Assembly: GCA_001577185.1 (NCBI GenBank)
Contig: LSCM01000080.1
Location: 1 to 6,349 of the forward strand
DNA: 6,349 nt
Reading direction: 5' to 3'
Source: Cloacimonetes bacterium TCS62
GTDB taxonomy: Bacteria > Cloacimonadota > Cloacimonadia > Cloacimonadales > TCS61
A program made the position numbers and the translations under genes. The notes under the pieces are model-generated. The model did no database searches and was not told where the DNA came from. It saw only the letters and a program-made list of their open reading frames with translations. How positions within the stretch are numbered: the first letter of the stretch is position 1; each line of letters opens with the position of its first letter. This document shows, piece by piece, positions 1-5,392 of the stretch.

Positions 1-43
1 TTTTTTTATTACAAATTACTTGCCTTATTAACTAGTTCCTTAA

Positions 44-55
44 TTTTAGCTAAAA
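44..55. promoter_or_regulatory. 12-bp perfect palindrome upstream of the ornithine carbamoyltransferase gene
   Basis: The sequence TTTTAGCTAAAA is a perfect 12-base palindrome ending 19 bases before the argF start codon and 7 bases before its ribosome-binding site. Its position would suit an operator or a short 5'-leader hairpin. It does not resemble the ArgR box consensus of enteric bacteria. The composition is AT-rich, so chance is a real alternative. I could not assign a convincing -35/-10 pair in bases 1-60: TTGCCT at 20-25 has no good -10 partner at 17 bases. Confidence 0.2.
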
Positions 56-62
56 AAATAAT

Positions 63-69
63 AAGGAGA
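63..69 (+). promoter_or_regulatory. Shine-Dalgarno site of argF
   Basis: AAGGAGA lies 5 bases before the ATG at 75 and is a near-perfect match to the anti-Shine-Dalgarno complement. It fixes the argF start and shows that this organism uses classical ribosome-binding sites, which makes their absence before the next gene noticeable. Confidence 0.8.
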
Positions 70-74
70 ATTTT

Positions 75-1076
75 ATGGTTTTTAATATTCGTGATCGTAA
101 TTTTCTAAAGTTATTGGATTACAGTCCAAAAGAGATCAATTTTTTAATAGATCTGGCAGCAGAGCTCAAGAAAGCAAAATATGCTGGAACAGAGCAAGCT
201 ACTTTAACAGATAAAAATATTGCTTTAATATTCGAAAAATCATCAACACGCACAAGATGTGCATTTGAAGTTGCGGCGTTAGATCAAGGTGCTCACGTTA
301 CTTATTTGGGTCCAAGCGGCAGTCAGATTGGAACTAAGGAAACGATGAAAGATACCGCTAGAGTTTTGGGTAGAATGTATGAAGGTATTGAATATCGAGG
401 TTTTGGACAGGATATTGTTGAAGAGTTAGGTAAATATGCAGGAGTACCAGTTTGGAACGGACTTACAACAGAATTTCACCCAACTCAAATTTTGGCAGAT
501 TTTCTTACAGCAAAAGAACACCTAAAGAAACCATTCGATAAGATGGTTTTTGCTTATGTAGGAGATGGAAGAAACAATATGGGTAATTCTTTACTTGTAG
601 GTGGAGCTAAAATGGGAATGGATTTCAGGATAGTAGCACCTAAAGAAGTTCAACCAGAGCACACTTTGATAGAGCAATGCCAGGAAATCGCAAATGATAC
701 TGGAGCTAAAATAACCGTTACCGACAATATCGATGCAGGTGTAAAAGATGCTGATGTTATCTATACTGACGTTTGGGTATCGATGGGAGAAGCACCTGAA
801 GTTTGGAAACAGAGAATTGATCTTTTAAAAAATTATCAGGTCACTAAAGAAATGATGGTAAAAACTGGAAATGAAAATGTGATCTTCATGCATTGTCTTC
901 CTTCATTCCATAATTCTGAAACTAAGATCGGCAAAGAAATTTATGAGAAATTTGGAATTAGAGAGATGGAGGTTTCAGATGAAGTATTTGAAGGTGATAG
1001 ATCCGTTGTATTCGATGAAGCAGAAAACAGAATGCACACGATAAAAGCAGTAATGGTAGCAACATTGGGAAAATAA
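75..1076 (+). CDS. argF: Ornithine carbamoyltransferase (ArgF/ArcB type)
   Basis: This enzyme joins carbamoyl phosphate and ornithine to make citrulline, in the cytoplasm. It serves arginine synthesis, or runs in reverse in the arginine deiminase pathway. The 333 residues match the usual family length. The carbamoyl-phosphate motif SSTRTR is at 56-61, HPTQ at 135-138, the ornithine-loop sequence DVWVSMGE at 232-239, and the catalytic HCLP motif at 273-276. The central YVGDGRNNMGNS stretch and the ending AENRMHTIKAVMVATL closely resemble the E. coli ArgI and Pseudomonas ArcB branch. The ATG follows a strong Shine-Dalgarno site and the N-terminus aligns with the family, so the start is secure. 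No arcA, arcC or other arg gene is visible, so the synthetic and catabolic roles cannot be separated from context. The family call is near certain; argF rather than arcB is inference. Confidence 0.97.
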   Translation: MVFNIRDRNFLKLLDYSPKEINFLIDLAAELKKAKYAGTEQATLTDKNIALIFEKSSTRTRCAFEVAALDQGAHVTYLGPSGSQIGTKETMKDTARVLGRMYEGIEYRGFGQDIVEELGKYAGVPVWNGLTTEFHPTQILADFLTAKEHLKKPFDKMVFAYVGDGRNNMGNSLLVGGAKMGMDFRIVAPKEVQPEHTLIEQCQEIANDTGAKITVTDNIDAGVKDADVIYTDVWVSMGEAPEVWKQRIDLLKNYQVTKEMMVKTGNENVIFMHCLPSFHNSETKIGKEIYEKFGIREMEVSDEVFEGDRSVVFDEAENRMHTIKAVMVATLGK

Positions 1077-1088
1077 AACTTAGTTAAC

Positions 1089-1107
1089 CGAGTTAAATCT
1101 CGTTTTT
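1089..1107 (+). terminator. Possible weak intrinsic terminator after argF
   Basis: CGAG at 1089-1092 pairs with CTCG at 1099-1102 around a 6-base AT loop, followed directly by five T residues (1103-1107). The stem is only 4 bp, so termination would be weak or partial. The T-run ends 3 bases before the start codon of the downstream PAP2 gene, so the hairpin would also lie in that gene's leader if transcription continues through it. Confidence 0.35.
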
Positions 1108-1110
1108 GTT

Positions 1111-1878
1111 ATGAAATCGATTTTTTTTAGTTTCCTTTTTATTCTATTACTCTTCCCTATTTTGTTAAATTCTTATATTTTCGAGGTGGATAGAAGAGAA
1201 TCGATGGTTTATTTATCAACTGCTCTAGCATTTGATCTGAGTAATAATTATTTTGATCGTCAACTAATAGATAAACCTTCCGATCTAGAGTTGAATTCTC
1301 TTTCTGAAAATAATGTAATAATATTTGATAGAATTGCTTTCCAACCTTATTCTAAAAAACTAAAACTATATAGTGATTATGCAGCTTATTTTAATATAGG
1401 TGCTACTTTGTATGCTGTCTATGAAGATGATCTAGATGTTATCTCTGATAATTTATTTGTTCTAAGTGAAATTCTGATAACTCAAAGCGCAATTACAAAA
1501 TGGATAAAAACTCTCTCTCACCGTTTTCGCCCATTTGTTTATGATGAAGATATTTCATTAGATAAAAAAAAACAGCGCAATAGTCAACATTCATTTCCTT
1601 CTATGCATAGTTCTACTGTTTTCGCATCTGCTACATATGGATACTATTATTATTCACAGCAAAATGGAAGAAATTATTATATGATGACGGTGTTATATGG
1701 CTCAGCTGCGGCAACATCTATTTTAAGAGTTGCTTCTGCCCAACATTTTCCATCAGATGTTGTTGCTGGTGCTGTAATCGGTAGTAGTATCAGCTACTTT
1801 ATTTGTAAATTTCACCAAAATAAAAATATTTCGATATCGCTTAATCCAAATAAATTTAAAATTTCTTACAAATTTTAG
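1111..1878 (+). CDS. PAP2-family phosphatase with N-terminal signal sequence
   Basis: This is a membrane or envelope phosphatase of the PAP2/class A acid phosphatase superfamily; natural substrates in the family include lipid phosphates and polyprenyl pyrophosphates, and the substrate here is unknown. All three family motifs are present. K133 and RP at 140-141 form KX6RP, PSMH at 163-166 is the PSGH motif with Met for Gly, and R206, H212 and D216 form RX5HX3D. The two His residues are the expected nucleophile and acid/base pair. Residues 1-22 form a hydrophobic signal peptide or anchor, and further hydrophobic stretches lie near 91-104, 115-128, 168-181, 192-204 and 217-233. The tail (239-255) alternates polar and hydrophobic residues and ends in YKF. 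No Shine-Dalgarno is visible, but an in-frame stop at 1081-1083 limits upstream extension, and Met32 would remove the signal sequence. It may be co-transcribed with argF, 34 bases away. Confidence 0.9.
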   Translation: MKSIFFSFLFILLLFPILLNSYIFEVDRRESMVYLSTALAFDLSNNYFDRQLIDKPSDLELNSLSENNVIIFDRIAFQPYSKKLKLYSDYAAYFNIGATLYAVYEDDLDVISDNLFVLSEILITQSAITKWIKTLSHRFRPFVYDEDISLDKKKQRNSQHSFPSMHSSTVFASATYGYYYYSQQNGRNYYMMTVLYGSAAATSILRVASAQHFPSDVVAGAVIGSSISYFICKFHQNKNISISLNPNKFKISYKF

Positions 1879-1904
1879 TTAAATAATTCTTAGGCAGCAG
1901 ATTA

Positions 1905-1950
1905 AAACTTAATAAGTTTGAATTTCAAATAGTCGTGAACAGTTAGTTCA
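1905..1950. terminator. Cluster of AT-rich inverted repeats between convergent genes (possible bidirectional terminator)
   Basis: Three short inverted repeats are packed between the PAP2 stop (1878) and the end of the DUF3795 gene (1943). AAACTT/AAGTTT is at 1905-1919 with a 3-base loop, TTTGAA/TTCAAA at 1917-1929, and TGAAC/GTTCA at 1936-1950, the last spanning the DUF3795 stop codon. Convergent gene ends need transcription to stop from both sides, so the position fits a shared terminator. The stems are mostly A-T and no T-run follows immediately, so strength is doubtful. Confidence 0.3.
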
Positions 1951-2203
1951 AATTCCATTTTTTACATTGTTCTATTCTCTTTCCATCATCACCTTGTGTT
2001 TCATCATAGGCAAAGCTTTTAAGTAGTTCACATGGGAATTCTTCACATTCTCCACAATTAGCAAGTTCTTTATTTTCACAACAAGATTTCACAGGACACT
2101 CTTCACCCCAAAATGGTTTAGAGATCTTTATGCATCCTGCACAATTCATCTTTTCCTTATAATCGCATTCACTACATATGAGCCCACATCGAGATTCGAT
2201 CAT
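1943..2203 (-). CDS. Small Cys-rich DUF3795 protein
   Basis: The 86-residue protein resembles the DUF3795 family, short Cys-rich proteins seen mostly in anaerobic bacteria and archaea and of unknown function. Twelve Cys residues are present (6, 10, 13, 21, 24, 36, 41, 42, 50, 53, 58, 80). They include the N-terminal CGLxCxxC arrangement, CAGC at 21-24 and CGECEEFPC at 50-58, a pattern suited to zinc or iron-sulfur binding; which metal is not known. There is no signal peptide or membrane segment, so it is probably cytosolic. The ATG lies 11 bases after the stop of the sugar mutase gene, with no clear Shine-Dalgarno, so translation may be coupled to that gene. It is the last gene of the minus-strand run. 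The family call rests on recognising the Cys pattern; the function is not assignable. Confidence 0.82.
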   Translation of the reverse strand: MIESRCGLICSECDYKEKMNCAGCIKISKPFWGEECPVKSCCENKELANCGECEEFPCELLKSFAYDETQGDDGKRIEQCKKWNLN

Positions 2204-2214
2204 TTTACTACCAT

Positions 2215-3573
2215 CTACATCTTTTGAAACTTCTTCACTCTATCTTCAACCAACTTTCTGATCTCTTTAAGCCTCTTTTCAGTTTCTGCTTCAAAGCGTA
2301 AAACTAATACCGGTGTAGTATTAGAAGCGCGGCAAAGCGCCCAACCATCATCAAAAGTTATTCGCATACCATCAATATCGTTCACATCGTAGCCTTCCTT
2401 GATGAAAGAATCACGAATTTTAGCAACCAGTTGAAATTTTCTTTCATCACTACTTTCAATATGTAGTTCGGGTGTATTGTACATCTTTGGTTGATCTTCT
2501 AAGAAGCGACTAACTGGTATGTCCATTTTACTAATGATCTCAACGAATCTAGCACTAACATAAATAGCATCATCAAAACCAAGAAAGCGGTCCTTTAAAA
2601 AAACGTGTCCACTCATCTCTCCACTCATCAGTAGGTTTTCTTCCTGCATCTTGCTTTTTATGTTGGCATGTCCAGTTTTGTACATCATAGGAATACCACC
2701 ATGTTTTTTTACATCATCAAAGAAATTTTTAGAGCATTTTACATCTCCGATAATCTTTTCTCCAGGATTATCTTTCAAAAAATCACGAGCTATGATATTC
2801 AAAATTTGATCACCGTACAACATTTTTCCATTTTCATCTACAACACCAATTCTATCAGCATCACCATCTAAACCTAAACCAACTTCTGCGTCAGATTTTT
2901 TAATTTCATCTATCAAGTCACCCATATATTTTTCAACTGTCGGATCGGGATGATGATTGGGAAAAGTACCATCCGGTTCACAATACATCTCTTTTACTTC
3001 ACAGCCCAATCTTCTCAGAACTGCCGGTAGATAGGGTCCACCAGCACCGTTACCACCATCTACAATTACTTTTACAGGTCTTTTGAGTTCAATACTATCC
3101 ACAATATAATTCATGTATAACTTATGCATATTGTCATTTGTAGCTAAAGAGCCATTTCCAGTTTCAAAATCCTCTGTTTGTATAAGCTTAAGTATCTCTT
3201 GAATCTGCTCTCCATAAACGCTTTGCAAACCTTTATTGAGTTTTATACCATTATATCCAGCTGGATTATGACTAGCAGTGATCATCACTCCGCCATCAGT
3301 TTTTAGTTTCCAAATTGAAAAGTAAAGAACAGGGGTTGCCATAATACCAACATCGATCACATCAATACCCGTCTCACGCATTCCTTGGATAAAAGATTTT
3401 TTAAAGGCAGGTGTGCTTAAACGCGCATCACCCCCAATGCATGCTGTTTTTAAGTTTTTTCTTCTTAAGAATGTCCCATAGCCTTTTCCTATTTGATAAA
3501 GAACATTTTCATCTAGATCTTTATCAACTAATCCTCTTATATCATACTGTCTAAAAATACTATCATTTACCAT
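2215..3573 (-). CDS. manB: Phosphomannomutase/phosphoglucomutase
   Basis: This cytosolic enzyme interconverts hexose 6-phosphates and 1-phosphates (mannose and/or glucose), supplying precursors for nucleotide sugars used in surface polysaccharides and glycan storage. At 452 residues it has the normal length of the AlgC/ManB group of the alpha-D-phosphohexomutase superfamily. The four domain signatures appear in order: TASHNP at 99-104 with the phosphorylated Ser101, the metal-binding loop DGDADR at 236-241, the sugar-binding motif GEMSGH at 318-323, and the phosphate-binding loop RASNTTP at 415-421. The FRQYDIRG opening (7-14) is typical of bifunctional phosphomannomutase/phosphoglucomutase rather than GlmM. 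The start is fixed by a strong Shine-Dalgarno. It follows rdgB by 49 bases and precedes the DUF3795 gene by 11. Sugar preference cannot be read from the motifs alone, so the manB symbol is approximate. Confidence 0.95.
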   Translation of the reverse strand: MVNDSIFRQYDIRGLVDKDLDENVLYQIGKGYGTFLRRKNLKTACIGGDARLSTPAFKKSFIQGMRETGIDVIDVGIMATPVLYFSIWKLKTDGGVMITASHNPAGYNGIKLNKGLQSVYGEQIQEILKLIQTEDFETGNGSLATNDNMHKLYMNYIVDSIELKRPVKVIVDGGNGAGGPYLPAVLRRLGCEVKEMYCEPDGTFPNHHPDPTVEKYMGDLIDEIKKSDAEVGLGLDGDADRIGVVDENGKMLYGDQILNIIARDFLKDNPGEKIIGDVKCSKNFFDDVKKHGGIPMMYKTGHANIKSKMQEENLLMSGEMSGHVFLKDRFLGFDDAIYVSARFVEIISKMDIPVSRFLEDQPKMYNTPELHIESSDERKFQLVAKIRDSFIKEGYDVNDIDGMRITFDDGWALCRASNTTPVLVLRFEAETEKRLKEIRKLVEDRVKKFQKM

Positions 3574-3580
3574 AACTCAA

Positions 3581-3587
3581 CCTCCTT
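3581..3587 (-). promoter_or_regulatory. Shine-Dalgarno site of the phosphomannomutase gene
   Basis: On the minus strand these bases read AAGGAGG, a full consensus site 7 bases before the ATG at 3573-3571. It supports the chosen start. I see no clear promoter in the 49-base gap after rdgB, so the mutase may be transcribed from upstream. Confidence 0.8.
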
Positions 3588-3622
3588 ATAAATAACTTTT
3601 AATTCACCTATAAAACCCAAAG

Positions 3623-4228
3623 TTACATCTTTCTATCACTTTTTAGATAATTTTCTAATATTGGGAATAACTTCTTTAAAGCACGTGCACGATGACTGAT
3701 CTTCTCCTTTTCAGCTCTCGTCATTTCTCCAAAAGTTTTTCCAGTTTTATTTGCTCTAAAAATAGCATCATATCCAAAACCATTTTCACCGAATTCTCGT
3801 TTTGTGATCTTACCTTGTACATTTCCATTCAAAGTTTCAACAACACCGTCAGGAGTAGCAAATGCAACAACAGTTCGGAATTCTGCCATACGTTCTTTTT
3901 TTCCTTTCATTAAACGTAACATTTTTTCCCGATTGTCTTTATAAGAACAATTCTTACCTGCAAATCGAGCCGAGAATACTCCTGGCTCACCATCTAAGGA
4001 TTCAACAAATAATCCAGTATCATCAGCAATTGAAGCTAATCTCGAAAACTCAGCACATTCTTGTGCCTTCTTTATAGCATTTCCTGAAATCGTATCTTGA
4101 TCCTCGATAACTTCCGGCATATTTGGAAAATCTGCAACTGTGAAAATTTCCAAGTCTAAATTTTTCAGCAGTTGCCTTATCTCTTTTACTTTATCTTTAT
4201 TTCTCGTTGCTAGAAGTACTTTTTTCAT
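3623..4228 (-). CDS. rdgB: RdgB/HAM1-family dITP/XTP pyrophosphatase
   Basis: This cytosolic enzyme hydrolyses non-canonical purine triphosphates (dITP, ITP, XTP) to monophosphates and pyrophosphate, keeping deaminated bases out of DNA and RNA. At 201 residues it is the expected family length. The N-terminal LLATRNKDKVKEI (5-17) carries the T/N/K substrate-binding signature. ADDTGL at 68-73 contains the catalytic Asp69 equivalent, followed by EPGVFSARFAG at 81-91. FGYDAIF at 151-157 and the ISHRARAL stretch at 177-184 complete the nucleobase pocket. The start codon lies inside the end of the upstream YkvA-like gene, overlapping it by 32 bases in another frame. The N-terminus still aligns residue for residue with E. 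coli RdgB, so the start is credible. No good Shine-Dalgarno precedes it (the upstream bases read GAGACGGGTAA), which suggests translational coupling. Confidence 0.95.
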   Translation of the reverse strand: MKKVLLATRNKDKVKEIRQLLKNLDLEIFTVADFPNMPEVIEDQDTISGNAIKKAQECAEFSRLASIADDTGLFVESLDGEPGVFSARFAGKNCSYKDNREKMLRLMKGKKERMAEFRTVVAFATPDGVVETLNGNVQGKITKREFGENGFGYDAIFRANKTGKTFGEMTRAEKEKISHRARALKKLFPILENYLKSDRKM

Positions 4229-4721
4229 TTACCCGTCTCAACCACTTTTTAATTTTACGTAAAACATTTTTATCTAAGAATTGTTCTGCTGTATGAGTAA
4301 TTTTCTGCATGAGTTCCAATACATCGTCATCTCCACTCCAATTATCTTGAACAATTTCCTTATCCAATTCATTTAATATCATATTTAGTCCAAAAACAAC
4401 TAAAACAAGATCATCCATATAACCGAATACCGGAATAAAATCGGGGATAATATCAATTGGAGAAATTATATATGCAATTATACCTCCAATAATAAACTTT
4501 TGAGATTTTGCTACTCTTTTATCGACAGATAACCTACAAAGCATAATAAAGAAATCCGGTAAACTTAATAAGTATTCAGCAAATTTACCAGCATCTTTAC
4601 CTACTTTGTCTGTAGTAAATTTCTTAAATTTTGCACGAAGTTTTTCATAAAAAGCTAGTTTTTTTTCACTTACCTTTTCTTCATTCTTTTGCTCTTCTTC
4701 TACAACGATTTCGTCACTCAT
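4197..4721 (-). CDS. YkvA-like DUF1232 membrane protein
   Basis: The protein has 174 residues and one DUF1232 core. The hydrophobic segment 76-86 leads into the family hallmark SPIDIIPDFIPVFGYMDD (87-104), followed by a second hydrophobic stretch at 105-117, so a short membrane hairpin is likely. The flanks are charged: an acidic, Glu-rich N-terminus (1-20), a basic stretch (21-45) and a basic C-terminal tail ending in Ser/Asn/Glu/Lys. There is no signal peptide. DUF1232 proteins are widespread and their biochemical function is not established; none is claimed here. A GGGAGG Shine-Dalgarno (4726-4731) precedes the ATG by 4 bases. The final 11 codons overlap the start of rdgB, and the lipoprotein gene lies 33 bases upstream. 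The family assignment is firm from the core motif. Confidence 0.88.
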   Translation of the reverse strand: MSDEIVVEEEQKNEEKVSEKKLAFYEKLRAKFKKFTTDKVGKDAGKFAEYLLSLPDFFIMLCRLSVDKRVAKSQKFIIGGIIAYIISPIDIIPDFIPVFGYMDDLVLVVFGLNMILNELDKEIVQDNWSGDDDVLELMQKITHTAEQFLDKNVLRKIKKWLRRVNEKSTSSNEK

Positions 4722-4725
4722 GAAT

Positions 4726-4731
4726 CCTCCC
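4726..4731 (-). promoter_or_regulatory. Shine-Dalgarno site of the YkvA-like gene
   Basis: The minus strand reads GGGAGG, 4 bases before the ATG at 4721-4719. It supports this start over any internal Met. The spacing is a little short but the match is strong. Confidence 0.65.
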
Positions 4732-4754
4732 TTAAATTAATATCTCAAGCTTTT

Positions 4755-5378
4755 CTATTCTTCCACATAAATACTATCTATATTAGTATATTCTGTCAAA
4801 TTACCACCAGCAAATGCATTAACTCTATAGAAATTATAAGCTCCTATGATTGCATTTAAATCTGAATAAGCATTATTATTTTCTTCAACAGATGCAATCA
4901 AGTTAAATTCATCTCCTACTCTTCGTTCAATTCTAAATCCTTCTTCACCATCAGAATTATCTGACCAATTTAGAATCACACCTGATTCTAGATTAAGATC
5001 GAGAGCTGTAGGGCTTTCGAATTCTATAGAGCAACTAACTTCAGCATGTGGTGACTGTTGATCAACTTTAAATGAATAAATTTTGAAATAAACTATGTTC
5101 CATTCGTTTCTGTAATCCAACGTATCAATATATGAGTTTGCATCTTCAGGAAGTATATTAACATTCACCCAATCATAATTGTCAACTTTTCTTTCGATTT
5201 TATATCCTTCCTCTTCGGTACTTTCGTCCACCCATTCAAGTTGGAAATTCATAACATTTAACTGAGTCACAGAAACATCAGAAGGAATTTCTAAATTATA
5301 TGACGGTTCCGTAGTTTCTTCCGAACATCCTATTAACAGTAATATCCCCAAGATAAAGGGAACTATCAATTTTCTCAT
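4755..5378 (-). CDS. Lipoprotein with two fibronectin type III-like domains
   Basis: The 207-residue protein begins with a lipoprotein signal peptide: basic MRK, a hydrophobic core, then the lipobox LIGC with Cys18 as the predicted lipidated residue. Ser19 at +2 gives no inner-membrane retention signal by the enteric rule, so an outer-membrane location is possible. The mature part appears to be two tandem beta-sandwich repeats (about 30-118 and 120-205). Each carries the same 17-residue signature, a Trp-Asp start followed by an EEG(Y/F)(K/R)IER(K/R)V ending, at 49-65 and 138-154, exactly 89 residues apart. This signature is common in bacterial FnIII domains of secreted proteins. No catalytic motif is visible, so an adhesive or structural role is inference only. 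GGAGG (5383-5387) precedes the ATG by 4 bases, and valS ends 14 bases upstream. The specific function is unknown. Confidence 0.85.
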   Translation of the reverse strand: MRKLIVPFILGILLLIGCSEETTEPSYNLEIPSDVSVTQLNVMNFQLEWVDESTEEEGYKIERKVDNYDWVNVNILPEDANSYIDTLDYRNEWNIVYFKIYSFKVDQQSPHAEVSCSIEFESPTALDLNLESGVILNWSDNSDGEEGFRIERRVGDEFNLIASVEENNNAYSDLNAIIGAYNFYRVNAFAGGNLTEYTNIDSIYVEE

Positions 5379-5382
5379 ACAA

Positions 5383-5387
5383 CCTCC
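5383..5387 (-). promoter_or_regulatory. Shine-Dalgarno site of the lipoprotein gene
   Basis: GGAGG on the minus strand sits in the 14-base gap between the valS stop codon and the lipoprotein ATG. With a gap this small, an independent promoter would have to lie inside valS, which supports transcription together with valS. Confidence 0.65.
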
Positions 5388-5392
5388 AGGAT

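Noticed and set aside
1..10. T-run at the left edge as an intrinsic terminator of an upstream gene
   Set aside because: Seven T residues are present but any stem would lie outside the window, so it cannot be supported.
20..48. A sigma-70 promoter for argF using TTGCCT at 20-25
   Set aside because: At 17-base spacing the -10 hexamer would be ATTTTA, a poor match, and other spacings give no better hexamer; in such AT-rich sequence the match is not convincing.
1204..1878. Alternative PAP2 start at Met32 (ATG at 1204)
   Set aside because: It would remove the hydrophobic signal sequence at residues 1-22, which is far more likely to be real than chance, and no better ribosome-binding site precedes it.
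2668..2871. Plus-strand open frame of 67 codons
   Set aside because: It lies wholly antisense inside the phosphomannomutase gene, whose four motifs are intact, and shows no recognisable domain.
3692..4077. Two overlapping plus-strand open frames (3692-3913 and 3862-4077)
   Set aside because: Both are antisense shadows of rdgB, rich in Ser, Phe and Ile as expected from reversed AT-rich coding sequence, with no family resemblance.
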